Origin: Affinundibacterium amnicola
Lineage (GTDB): Bacteria > Pseudomonadota > Gammaproteobacteria > Burkholderiales > Burkholderiaceae_D
Length of the DNA stretch: 64,000 nt
Direction: 5' to 3'
NCBI RefSeq assembly: GCF_014284275.1
Contig: NZ_JACOFU010000001.1
Coordinates: 310,001 to 374,000, forward strand
Below, one piece after another: positions 9,116 through 17,521 of this stretch. The translations under genes were made by a program, and so were the position numbers. Position 1 is the stretch's first letter. Each line of letters opens with the position of its first letter. The notes under the pieces are model-generated. The model saw nothing but the letters and a program-made list of their open reading frames with translations, did no database searches and had not been told where the DNA came from.

Positions 9116-12100
9116 ATGTCATCTAACAAAACAAATACAAATTCTCCGGAAAAAGTCGCTTCAGACCTACGTCAATTGCGCGATAAGCTGCGTCAGGCAG
9201 GCCAACAACCAACAAAACCCGCTAATTTCCCGAAAAAGGAAAAGCTAGGTGCGCCTGCGAAGCCGCAGAGTCGTACTGAAAATGCTAGTCAGTCGGGAAA
9301 TAGATCTACTTCGGCGGTTAAGACGGCAGTGATTAAGCCGCAAACACAGCCCACGCAGTCGAAAAAGCCAGAAGCCCGACCTGAGCCAGCGTTACCTTTC
9401 CGTAATCCACCGCCCATCATTACTTATCCTGAAGAATTACCGGTCTCAGGCAGACGCGATGAAATCGCCGAAGCACTGCAGAAAAATCAGGTCATCATCG
9501 TCTGCGGTGAAACCGGTTCCGGTAAGACCACGCAATTACCTAAAATTTGCCTGGAACTTGGGCGCGGCCAAAAAGGCTTGATCGGCCACACGCAGCCACG
9601 TCGTATTGCAGCGTCTTCTACAGCCAAGCGAATTGCACAAGAATTGAATTCGCCTTTGGGTGAACACGTCGGCTTTAAAGTGCGCTTTACCGATACCTTG
9701 ACCAAAGGCGCGTCAGTCAAGCTGATGACCGACGGTATTTTGCTGGCAGAAACGCAGACCGATCCGCTTTTACGTCAATACGACACCATCATCATCGACG
9801 AAGCGCATGAGCGTAGTTTGAATATTGATTTCTTGCTCGGCTATCTCAAGCAGATTCTGCCTAAGCGTCGTGACCTCAAAGTCATCATTACCTCCGCGAC
9901 GATTGACGCCCAACGCTTCGCCAATCACTTTGGTGAGAATGGTAAAGCCGCACCGGTGATTGAAGTGTCGGGTCGTTTGTATCCGGTAGAGGTGCGCTAT
10001 CGCCCAATTCAAGCGGATGAAAAAGACAAAGAACGTGATCTGATGGTCGCGATCACGGATGCCGTCGATGAATTATGTCGTTTGGGATCTGGCGATGTGT
10101 TGGTGTTTTTGCCAGGTGAGCGTGAAATTCGCGATGCCGCAGAAGCACTGCGCAAGCATCATCCACCGCATGTAGAAATTTTGCCTTTGTTCGCACGTTT
10201 ATCGGCGCAAGAGCAAGAACGTGTTTTCAAAATTTCGAACGCGCGTCGTATCGTCTTAGCGACCAATGTCGCAGAAACGTCCCTGACCGTGCCCGGCATA
10301 CGCTACGTGGTCGATGCTGGTTTGGCACGCGTCAAGCGTTATAGCTATCGTAATAAGGTCGAGCAATTACAAGTCGAAGCCATCGCCCAATCTGCCGCGA
10401 ATCAGCGCGCCGGTCGTTGCGGTCGTGTCGCGGCTGGTGTGTGTATTCGTCTCTACGATGAACAAGAATTTAAACAACGTACGGCTTTTACCGAACCCGA
10501 AATCCTGCGTTCATCCTTAGCTGCCGTTATTTTGCGGATGAAATCTTTGCGCCTGACCGATGTAGAGAGTTTTCCTTTTATCGAACCACCACCAGGTCGT
10601 GCAATTGCCGATGGCTATCAACTCTTGCAAGAGTTGGGCGCGATGGACGATAGCAATCAATTGACCGCAGTCGGTAAAGAACTTGCAAAGTTACCGTTAG
10701 ATCCCCGCGTCGGCCGTATGATTTTAGCCGCACGTGATAATCAGGCTCTGAGTGAAGTTTTGATTATCGCCGCTGCATTGTCGGTACAAGATCCGCGTGA
10801 TCGACCGATGGATGCGCAGACCGCTGCCGATTTGGCGCACAAAAAATTCGCCGATGAAAAATCCGAATTCACGTCTTATCTCAAAATCTGGAAATGGTTT
10901 GAAGACGCGATCGAACATAAGAAAACCAATCGCCAATTACAAGATAATTGCCGCACTAATTTTTTAAGTCAAATGCGCCTGCGCGAATGGCGTGAAGTGC
11001 ATTCGCAATTGCTGACCATCGTCAAAGAGCAGGGCTGGCGTATCAATGAAGCGCCAGCAACGTATGAGCAATTACACCTCGCCTTATTGACGGGTTTGTT
11101 AGGCAATATCGGATTTAAATCGGAAGAAGACTCACATTACTTAGGCGCACGCGGCATCAAATTTTATATCTGGCCTGGCTCTTATTTGGCGAAGAAAGCT
11201 GGTAAGTGGATTACGGCTGCTGAGTTGGTTGATACCACGCGTTTATATGGACGTTGTCTCGCGCAGATACAGCCAGAGTGGTTAGAAAAAGTCGGCGGAC
11301 ATTTACTTAAAAAATCCTACGGCGAACCCCGTTGGGAAAAACGCACGGGACAAGTCTCAGGCTTTGAGCGCGCGACTTTGTATGGCCTCGTCGTGTACAG
11401 CCAAAGGCGCATACAGTACGGTTTAACGCACCCGAAAGAAGCACGCGAAATTTTCATTCGTGACGCGTTGGTCGAAGGCGACTTCGACACCCGTGCGCCG
11501 TTCCTCGCTTTCAATCAAAAACTGATACGCGAGATTGAAAACATCGAACACAAATCACGTCGCCAAGACGTGCTGGTTGATGATCATTTGATCGCTGCTT
11601 TCTACGACAAACATTTACCAGCCAATGTCTACAACGCCGTCTTATTTGAACAATGGCATAAAGAAGCGACTAAGGGTAATCCTAAATTACTCTACTTAAA
11701 CAAAGACGAGTTAATGCGCCACGAAGCGGCAGGTATTACCACCGATGTGTTTCCTAAGACTATGCAAGTCTCAGGCGTGGGTTTGCAGCTCTCGTATCAC
11801 TTCGAACCAGGTAGCCCGCGCGATGGCGTTACACTCTGGATACCTTTATTCTCACTCAATCAGGTTTCCAGTGATCGTTGCGAATGGTTAGTGCCAGGCA
11901 TGCTTAAAGAAAAAGTGCAGCTATTGATTAAATCGCTACCACAAAAAATCCGCCGTCATTGCGTGCCATTACCTGACTACGCAGCGGGATTTTGTGAACG
12001 CAATGACTTTGGTAAAGGCAATTTCTTAGAAGCTTTGATCGCCGACATACGCGAGCAAAAAGGCTTGCAATGCCTGAGCACTGATTTCAAATTTGAACAG

Positions 12101-13231
12101 CTACCTGCACATCTGACCATGAATTTTAAAATCGTCGATGAACACGGACGCCAATTAGAAATGGGACGCAACCTCGCGACCTTGCGCGCCGAGTTTGGCT
12201 CCCAAGCCCGCGAGAGTTTTCAAAAGATTGCAAGTGCCGACAAATTAGCTCTGCTAGATAGCTCTAAATCTGCAGCAACCGAATCCACAATTAACCGTCA
12301 TTCCCGCGAAAGCGGGAACCCAGCGTCGTTAAGCTCGGCACAATCCGCAACCGTAACAAAATCCGTAACCCCAACAATCCAACAAGAAAACATAAACGCA
12401 TGGACCTTCGACGAACTACCAGAACTACTAGAAGTCCAGCAAGGCAAACAAACCTTAATCGGTTACCCAGCCCTAGTCGATAAACAAAGCCACTGCCACA
12501 TCGAAGTTTTCGACGACCCCGATGAAGCAGCGCGCGTTCATCACTCAGGCTTACGTCGCTTGTTCGCCTTGCAGATGAAAGAACAAGTCAAGTTCTTAGA
12601 AAAGAACATCCCGGGCTTACAGCAAATGGGTATGCAATTTATGTCGCTAGGTTCACAAGAAGAACTACGCGAACAAATTGTCACCACCGCCTTAGATCGC
12701 GCCTTCATGCAATCGCCCTTACCGAAGAATTCTGGCGAATTCAACAAACGCCGCGATGAAGGCAAGGCAAGACTGAATTTATTAGCCAACGAAATCGCCC
12801 GTTTAGCAGGCTTGATTTTGGCCGAATACTACAGCCTGCCGAAGAAGCTACAAGGCCTCAAAGCCCACGCGCAAGCGGCAGCCGACATGCAGCAACAAAT
12901 GCAAAATCTGGTCACAAAACGCTTCATCGCCGAAGTCGATTTCGCTCAGTTGGCGCATTACCCACGCTACCTCAAAGCGATCACAGTACGTATGGACAAA
13001 CTACGTGCCGATCCTGCGCGCGATGCAAAGTTGCTCGCCGAGTGGAATAGTGTAGCGCAGCCTTGGCAGCGTACACCGCGTCGATCGGGTATGGATGCAG
13101 ATCCTAAATTGATAGAGTTTCGTTGGTTGTTAGAGGAGTTACGGGTGTCTTTGTTTGCGCAGGAATTGAAGACGCCCATGCCGGTGTCTGTTAAGCGTTT
13201 GCAGAAGGTTTGGGAGAGTTTGTTGCGGTAG
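9116..13231 (+). CDS. hrpA: ATP-dependent RNA helicase HrpA
   Basis: This is a DEAH-box RNA helicase of 1371 residues. A basic, low-complexity N-terminus (1-100) precedes Walker A GETGSGKTT (about 131), DEAH (about 228), SATI, the C-terminal helicase motif region NQRAGRCGR, the HA2 and OB-fold regions and the long HrpA-specific C-terminal part. HrpA acts on mRNA and ribosomes, including rescue of stalled or collided ribosomes in E. coli. The start MSSNKTNTNS is preferred over the upstream ATG at 9065, which would lie inside argA. Around residues 1060-1071 a dispersed repeat (RHSRESGNP) is inserted in frame in a Ser/Thr-rich linker. Confidence 0.93.
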   Translation: MSSNKTNTNSPEKVASDLRQLRDKLRQAGQQPTKPANFPKKEKLGAPAKPQSRTENASQSGNRSTSAVKTAVIKPQTQPTQSKKPEARPEPALPFRNPPPIITYPEELPVSGRRDEIAEALQKNQVIIVCGETGSGKTTQLPKICLELGRGQKGLIGHTQPRRIAASSTAKRIAQELNSPLGEHVGFKVRFTDTLTKGASVKLMTDGILLAETQTDPLLRQYDTIIIDEAHERSLNIDFLLGYLKQILPKRRDLKVIITSATIDAQRFANHFGENGKAAPVIEVSGRLYPVEVRYRPIQADEKDKERDLMVAITDAVDELCRLGSGDVLVFLPGEREIRDAAEALRKHHPPHVEILPLFARLSAQEQERVFKISNARRIVLATNVAETSLTVPGIRYVVDAGLARVKRYSYRNKVEQLQVEAIAQSAANQRAGRCGRVAAGVCIRLYDEQEFKQRTAFTEPEILRSSLAAVILRMKSLRLTDVESFPFIEPPPGRAIADGYQLLQELGAMDDSNQLTAVGKELAKLPLDPRVGRMILAARDNQALSEVLIIAAALSVQDPRDRPMDAQTAADLAHKKFADEKSEFTSYLKIWKWFEDAIEHKKTNRQLQDNCRTNFLSQMRLREWREVHSQLLTIVKEQGWRINEAPATYEQLHLALLTGLLGNIGFKSEEDSHYLGARGIKFYIWPGSYLAKKAGKWITAAELVDTTRLYGRCLAQIQPEWLEKVGGHLLKKSYGEPRWEKRTGQVSGFERATLYGLVVYSQRRIQYGLTHPKEAREIFIRDALVEGDFDTRAPFLAFNQKLIREIENIEHKSRRQDVLVDDHLIAAFYDKHLPANVYNAVLFEQWHKEATKGNPKLLYLNKDELMRHEAAGITTDVFPKTMQVSGVGLQLSYHFEPGSPRDGVTLWIPLFSLNQVSSDRCEWLVPGMLKEKVQLLIKSLPQKIRRHCVPLPDYAAGFCERNDFGKGNFLEALIADIREQKGLQCLSTDFKFEQLPAHLTMNFKIVDEHGRQLEMGRNLATLRAEFGSQARESFQKIASADKLALLDSSKSAATESTINRHSRESGNPASLSSAQSATVTKSVTPTIQQENINAWTFDELPELLEVQQGKQTLIGYPALVDKQSHCHIEVFDDPDEAARVHHSGLRRLFALQMKEQVKFLEKNIPGLQQMGMQFMSLGSQEELREQIVTTALDRAFMQSPLPKNSGEFNKRRDEGKARLNLLANEIARLAGLILAEYYSLPKKLQGLKAHAQAAADMQQQMQNLVTKRFIAEVDFAQLAHYPRYLKAITVRMDKLRADPARDAKLLAEWNSVAQPWQRTPRRSGMDADPKLIEFRWLLEELRVSLFAQELKTPMPVSVKRLQKVWESLLR
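12295..12326 (+). repeat. REP-like palindromic repeat inside hrpA
   Basis: CGTCATTCCCGCGAAAGCGGGAA-type palindrome, the same family as 14474-14505 and 14519-14553. Here it is read in frame as NRHSRESGNPAS without disrupting hrpA. Confidence 0.85.
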
Positions 13232-13328
13232 GAGTAAGGAAGTTATTCTACTTTGAATTTCTTATTAATTGGTCTATCGTGTTTGCTGGGTTTGTTATTT
13301 GTGAGAATAATTTTTTCGAGGACTGTAA

Positions 13329-14057
13329 ATGAGTAATGAACATGAAGCTGTTTCAGCAACCGACCAATTGGCAAGCCTCGAGTCAAAAATTGTTGATACG
13401 AAAAGTGACTTTAGACGGTTGTCTAGGCACAGAAGTTTATTTTATGTAATTAGCCTTGGCATGTTCATTTCACTTATATTCAAATATTTTGGCGGTTATC
13501 AACTCCCTCTTTGGATAGAAGCCCCAATTTGGATTATCGGATTTTTATTTCTTTTGGCTGCGTTAGGTACCGAACCGAATAAAATTTTGTCAGACCTTGA
13601 AAAACTTGAATCATTGAAAAGACTCTATTTCGGGTTTCTCGACGTAAAAGATGAACCTTACTTTGATCGACTAGTAAAAATAAATGTGGAGAATCTTAGT
13701 GAGTACTATTCGTTGGTAAAGCAACATTCGCAGCAAAGTTTTAAGTTGTCTGGATACATTATTTTTCTTGGATTTGTTTTAATATTTGTAGGACTAGGGT
13801 TAGGTTTCTATTTTAGAGATTTGAAAGATATCGCATATATTTCATCAGGTGCTGGTGTAGTTGTGAGTTTTATAGGCGGATCAGTGTTCGTGCTTTATAG
13901 TAAAACTGTCCTTCAACTAAAGCAATATCATGATAGTTTGCTTGATGTTCAAAACGTGTTATTGGCATTTAAATTGGTTGAAGCCACGGATGACGTAAAA
14001 GAAAAATCAGCAATGACTCAAAAAATGATTGAATTTTTATCTTCGCGACGTCTTTAG
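13329..14057 (+). CDS. Four-helix membrane protein, possibly with a TRADD-N-associated-type membrane domain
   Basis: The protein has 242 residues. A short charged N-terminal helix is followed by a TM pair (about 38-80), a cytoplasmic stretch rich in charged residues, then VENLSEYYSLVKQHSQQSFKLSG leading into a second TM pair (about 140-195) and a helical tail. The Tyr-Tyr ... Gln-x2-SF helix entering a two-TM hairpin resembles the TRADD-N-associated two-TM domain described from cyanobacterial conflict systems; this is from memory and uncertain. The gene is much more AT-rich than hrpA and sits next to repeat elements, suggesting recent acquisition. RBS GAGG at 13318-13321. Function unknown. 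Confidence 0.6.
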   Translation: MSNEHEAVSATDQLASLESKIVDTKSDFRRLSRHRSLFYVISLGMFISLIFKYFGGYQLPLWIEAPIWIIGFLFLLAALGTEPNKILSDLEKLESLKRLYFGFLDVKDEPYFDRLVKINVENLSEYYSLVKQHSQQSFKLSGYIIFLGFVLIFVGLGLGFYFRDLKDIAYISSGAGVVVSFIGGSVFVLYSKTVLQLKQYHDSLLDVQNVLLAFKLVEATDDVKEKSAMTQKMIEFLSSRRL

Positions 14058-14064
14058 CGATAGT

Positions 14065-14099
14065 CCCGTAGGGTGGGCAAGCTTTTTTGCCCATGCGGG
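14065..14099. repeat. Palindromic repeat after the membrane-protein gene
   Basis: Outer arms CCCGTA (14065) and TGCGGG (14094) enclose GGGCAA (14075-14080) and TTGCCC (14087-14092). It starts 8 nt after a stop codon. Similar GTAGGGTGGGCAA elements are widely dispersed in proteobacteria. Confidence 0.6.
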
Positions 14100-14169
14100 A
14101 ATAGCTAATTATTCGCAAACAAGTCACCTATTTTTATTCAAATTTTCGCTTGTAAACAATCTCATCGTT

Positions 14170-14415
14170 TACAGATCGGTGGTAGACCGACAGCTACTCA
14201 CTTTCTTTGCTTCGCCAAAGAAAGTAAGCAAAGAAAGGCGACCACGCTGCCACTGGCCTTCGGCTTCCCAATTGTGCGGGACAAAAAATGGGAAAGCCTT
14301 GAAACTCGCTTCGCTCAGACAACAAGGCTTTCTTTATCCATTTTCTGTCCTGCACAATTGGCAGTGTCAGAAGTGGGTGAAGGTCAAAAACAACGGCAAC
14401 GTCAAAAGCAACTGC
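14170..14415 (+). repeat. Structured dispersed element, left copy
   Basis: It starts with a hairpin CTTTCTTTG (14201-14209) / CAAAGAAAG (14216-14224). A long hairpin follows: CCAATTGTGC (14268) with GCACAATTGG (14352-14361), and GAAAGCCTTG (14292-14301) with CAAGGCTTTC (14323-14332). It ends near a GGTCAAAAACAACG block (14382). The same ordered blocks recur in opposite orientation at 14620-14937. No named family was recognised. Confidence 0.8.
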
Positions 14416-14473
14416 AAGATCAAAACAATCAGTATCAACCGCAATGGCGATCAATTAAACTCAAAAAATAGAG

Positions 14474-14553
14474 ACGTCATCCCTGCGCAGGCAGGGATCC
14501 AGTGACGTTAGGCTGTTACGCCGCTGGATTCCCGCCTTCGCGGAAATGACGAT
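14474..14553. repeat. Inverted pair of REP-like repeats
   Basis: One unit (14474-14505, CGTCATCCCTGCGCAGGCAG...) and an inverted unit (14519-14553, CTGGATTCCCGCCTTCGCGG...) face each other across a short spacer. They are the family that translates as VIPAQAGIQ or RHSRESGNP. The pair sits exactly between the two mirrored copies of the larger element. Confidence 0.85.
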
Positions 14554-14619
14554 ACGTGGGACAAGACTAAGCTGAATGCCTCAACAGTATCAATGGACTT
14601 TTATTTTTCCAATCGCCGT

Positions 14620-14937
14620 TGATGGTCGTTGTTTTTGACCTACCACCGTTTGAGACGATGTAATTTGTGCTTCACAGAAAATGGATAAGAAAGTGTTGTT
14701 GTCTGAGGTGTAGCAGGGGATTCGAGGCGCATGCGCCTCGCCTGCGGAACGGTGTTCGCTTGCAAGCGAACATTCCTCAGAACAGTTTCAACACTTTCCC
14801 ATTTTTTGTGATGCACAAATTATGCTGAAGCGTAGCGTAAGCACCCCGCAGGGGCGAGTCTACGGTCGCCTTTCTTTTGCTTACTTTTTCTTTGGCGAAG
14901 CAAAGAAAAGTAAGTAGCCGTCGGGCTACCCCCGACC
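14620..14937 (-). repeat. Structured dispersed element, right (inverted) copy
   Basis: The reverse complement shows the same ordered blocks as 14170-14415. The core stem is GAAAGTGTTG (14689-14698) with CAACACTTTC (14789-14798), flanked by a TTGTGC / GCACAA extension. The loop is longer than in the left copy and carries two further palindromes, CGAGGCGCATGCGCCTCG (14723-14740) and GTTCGCTTGCAAGCGAAC (14754-14771). The outer hairpin around CTTCGCCAAAG is also kept. Confidence 0.8.
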
Positions 14938-15029
14938 AGTAAACTTCAAGAAAGCACATCCGTAATTTCAGTGCGAGAATTCAAAACTACAGAATACAAA
15001 TCCAAACAAATTATTCTTACAGTCATCCA

Positions 15030-15071
15030 AGCCCCTCATCCCCAACCCTTCTCCCGCTCGCGGGAGAAGGG
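15030..15071. repeat. REP-like hairpin downstream of cydB
   Basis: CCCTTCTCCCGC (15046-15057) pairs perfectly with GCGGGAGAAGGG (15060-15071). It sits 5 nt past the cydB stop. No T-run follows on the cydB strand, so it is more likely an mRNA-stabilising REP than an intrinsic terminator. Confidence 0.65.
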
Positions 15072-15076
15072 AGCTT

Positions 15077-16111
15077 TTAATACTCCAGCAAAGTAGCCTT
15101 ACCCCAAAATATCCGATATGCCATCACCGTGTACCCAATGATGACAGGCAAAACTACACAAGCTCCCACAAAAATAATCATCAAAGATTCAGGCGCACTC
15201 GCAGCTTGCCAGATCGTGATTTTGTCGATGATGAGGTAGGGGAATAAGCTGTACGCCAAGCCGTGAAATGCCAAGAAAAATATCCCCACAGTACTGGCGA
15301 ATGGTGTCCAAATCCAGCGCTGGTTGCCTTGCGCTAATTGTGCAGGTAGGCGTTTTAATATCCTATCTATCCACCAAAATAAAATCGCGGTGATGAGCGG
15401 GATGGGAAATAGCAATATAAAGTTAGGAAAGCTAAACCACTTTTCCGCAATGCTTGGACTGGCAAATGGCGTGACGATGGAGATGGTGGCAATGCCAACG
15501 CCCGCCACCCATAAACTGCGTCTTGCCCAGGTTGCTGCTTTGATTTGCAGTTGTCCCTCTGACTTCATCAGTAGCCATGTTGCTCCTAAAAGGCAGTATG
15601 CAGCCATTAAGCACAAGCCAATTAAGGCAGCGAACGCATAGCTCCAAATGCTCGTTTGAAATCCTATCACCAACATGCCGAGCATGAAGCCTTGTGAAAA
15701 GGCGGCAAGTATGGAGCCAAGATGGAAGGCGAAATTCCAAGCTGGTTTATTCTGTGCTTGTGCTTTTACCCTGAAGTCAAATGCGACTCCGCGCAAAATC
15801 AAACCCAGTAGCATGATTGCGACGGGTAAATACAGTGCGCCTAGTATTTGTCCATGTGCGGTGGGGAAGGCAACTAATAAGATGCCGACACTTAGTACCA
15901 GCCAAGTTTCATTCGCGTCCCAAAATGGACCTATGGAAGCGATCATCATGTCTTTTTCTGTGTCTTCTGCATGGCGCATCAGAATACCGACGCCGAGATC
16001 ATAGCCATCTAAAATCACATAGGCCAACATCGCTAAGCCCATGACGATCAGAAAGGCTAGCGGTAACCAACCTGCGGGTTGAGATAAATCGGGATGGAGT
16101 GGAGTGATCAT
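15077..16111 (-). CDS. cydB: Cytochrome bd ubiquinol oxidase subunit II
   Basis: This 344-residue multi-spanning membrane protein contains the conserved MLAYVILDGYDLGVGIL near the N-terminus and the GPFWDANETWLV motif. It is the second subunit of the quinol oxidase that reduces O2 to water with high affinity. Separated from cydA by only 3 bp, it is clearly in the same operon. The small CydX subunit was not found. The partner CydA is of the short-Q-loop type. Confidence 0.95.
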   Translation of the reverse strand: MITPLHPDLSQPAGWLPLAFLIVMGLAMLAYVILDGYDLGVGILMRHAEDTEKDMMIASIGPFWDANETWLVLSVGILLVAFPTAHGQILGALYLPVAIMLLGLILRGVAFDFRVKAQAQNKPAWNFAFHLGSILAAFSQGFMLGMLVIGFQTSIWSYAFAALIGLCLMAAYCLLGATWLLMKSEGQLQIKAATWARRSLWVAGVGIATISIVTPFASPSIAEKWFSFPNFILLFPIPLITAILFWWIDRILKRLPAQLAQGNQRWIWTPFASTVGIFFLAFHGLAYSLFPYLIIDKITIWQAASAPESLMIIFVGACVVLPVIIGYTVMAYRIFWGKATLLEY

Positions 16112-16114
16112 GAT

Positions 16115-17485
16115 TTATCCTTCTGATGTGATTGATGCTTTGGTTGAAGATATAGTAGCGCTTGCTGAACTATCCGCTTTGCGGGCTAAATAAAACACCA
16201 CCGAGATATAGGAAATAATCAGAAACACGTACAGCGTTAAATACATGATTAAGGAACTGGCCAACATAGGAACAGGTACTTTGGCAGCAGCTTCGGCGAT
16301 AGTGAGTACGCCTTGTACCAAGTAAGGCTGGCGACCAATTTCTGTGGTGTACCAACCCGCCAGCAAGGCGACCCAACCAGAAAAACTCATCGCGACTAAT
16401 GCACGTGAAACAAAAGTCGGCATGGCAGGCGCTCGCCACATATACCACGAGGCTAGCCAAGAGATCGCCAGCATCAAAAGACCTACGCCCACCATGATGC
16501 GAAAGGCAAAGAAAACAGGTGCAACGGGTGGATGCTTGCCGACAAAATCATTGAGTCCTTTGATTTCGCCATTGGCATCGTGGGTCAGGTAGAGCGAGGC
16601 TAGATTGGGTATCGCAACTTCAGCTTTATTGACGCGTTCTTTTTGATCTGGAATCGCAAATAAAATGGCGGGTGCGCCTTTTTGCGTTTCCCAAATCCCT
16701 TCCATCGCTGCGATTTTTGCAGGTTGATGTTTTAGGGTATTGAGACCATGCAAATCACCGACCAGAATTTGTAGAGGAATCAAGATCGCAGCAAGACTAA
16801 CGCCCGTTTTGATGCCGATCTTCACATCGTCGCTACGAGCACCGCGCAAATAGCGATAACTGCTGATGCCAGCAATCAAAAATGCCACCGTCAAACCGGA
16901 GGCCAGCATCATGTGGGTAAAGCGATATGGCATAGACGGGTTGAAAATAATTTGTAGCCAGTTCGTCGCGTGTGCCTGGCCGTTAATCATTTCAAATCCG
17001 ACTGGCGTGTGCATCCAAGAATTTAAGGCGATGATCCAAAACACGGACAGCGTCGTGCCGCCTGCGACGAGCATAGTGGCGATGGTGTGCAGGCGATTCC
17101 CGACACGTTTTTGCCCGAATAGCATAATGCCGAGAAAAGTCGCCTCTAAGAAAAAAGCAGTCAAGATTTCATAAGCGAGAAGTGGGCCGGCGATATTCCC
17201 GACTTTTTCCATAAAGCCCGGCCAGTTGGTGCCGAATTGAAAGCTCATGGTGATACCGCTGACCACGCCCAACGCGAAACTCAGGGCGAATACTTTCACC
17301 CAGAAATAGTAGGCGCGTTGCCATTGTTCTGCCTGAGTGCGGTTATAGCGCCATTTGAAAAAGACGAGTACCCAGCCGAGTGCAATGCTGATGCTGGGAA
17401 AAAGAATGTGAAAGCTGATATTGGCGGCAAACTGTATGCGTGCCAATAACATGGGGTCGAAGCTGCTTGCGAGTTCTGCTGACAT
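16115..17485 (-). CDS. cydA: Cytochrome bd ubiquinol oxidase subunit I (cyanide-insensitive type)
   Basis: The 456-residue haem-binding subunit begins with LLARIQFAANISFHILFPS, which includes the conserved haem-ligand histidine, and has GRQPYLVQG near the C-terminus. At 456 residues it is shorter than E. coli CydA (522) and has a reduced Q-loop, as in CioA-type cyanide-insensitive oxidases. It acts in the inner membrane as terminal oxidase under low oxygen or respiratory stress. Preceded by a GbsR-type regulator 36 bp upstream on the same strand. Confidence 0.94.
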   Translation of the reverse strand: MSAELASSFDPMLLARIQFAANISFHILFPSISIALGWVLVFFKWRYNRTQAEQWQRAYYFWVKVFALSFALGVVSGITMSFQFGTNWPGFMEKVGNIAGPLLAYEILTAFFLEATFLGIMLFGQKRVGNRLHTIATMLVAGGTTLSVFWIIALNSWMHTPVGFEMINGQAHATNWLQIIFNPSMPYRFTHMMLASGLTVAFLIAGISSYRYLRGARSDDVKIGIKTGVSLAAILIPLQILVGDLHGLNTLKHQPAKIAAMEGIWETQKGAPAILFAIPDQKERVNKAEVAIPNLASLYLTHDANGEIKGLNDFVGKHPPVAPVFFAFRIMVGVGLLMLAISWLASWYMWRAPAMPTFVSRALVAMSFSGWVALLAGWYTTEIGRQPYLVQGVLTIAEAAAKVPVPMLASSLIMYLTLYVFLIISYISVVFYLARKADSSASATISSTKASITSEG

Positions 17486-17521
17486 GATGAATTCTCTATG
17501 CGTGGTTTTGCTTGGTGGTGG

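Larger units (their letters stand above)
14058..15076. other. Non-coding repeat-rich region
   Basis: These 1019 bases hold no credible gene. They contain, in order, a palindrome next to the upstream gene (14065-14099), a structured repeat (14170-14415), a REP-like inverted pair (14474-14553), the mirrored copy of the structured repeat (14620-14937) and a REP-like hairpin near cydB (15030-15071). Open frames here are repeat translations. Confidence 0.8.

Noticed and set aside
14029-14505. A 158-codon plus-strand frame and an 86-codon minus-strand frame (14194-14454)
   Set aside because: Both consist of translated repeat DNA (ending VIPAQAGIQ) with no protein-like pattern and mirrored copies nearby.
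15046-15071. Perfect hairpin after cydB considered as intrinsic terminator
   Set aside because: No T-run follows on the cydB strand; the sequence belongs to a dispersed REP-like type.
14058-15076. CRISPR-like array in the repeat region
   Set aside because: The repeats are inverted and of unequal size, without regular spacers, and no cas gene is present in the window.
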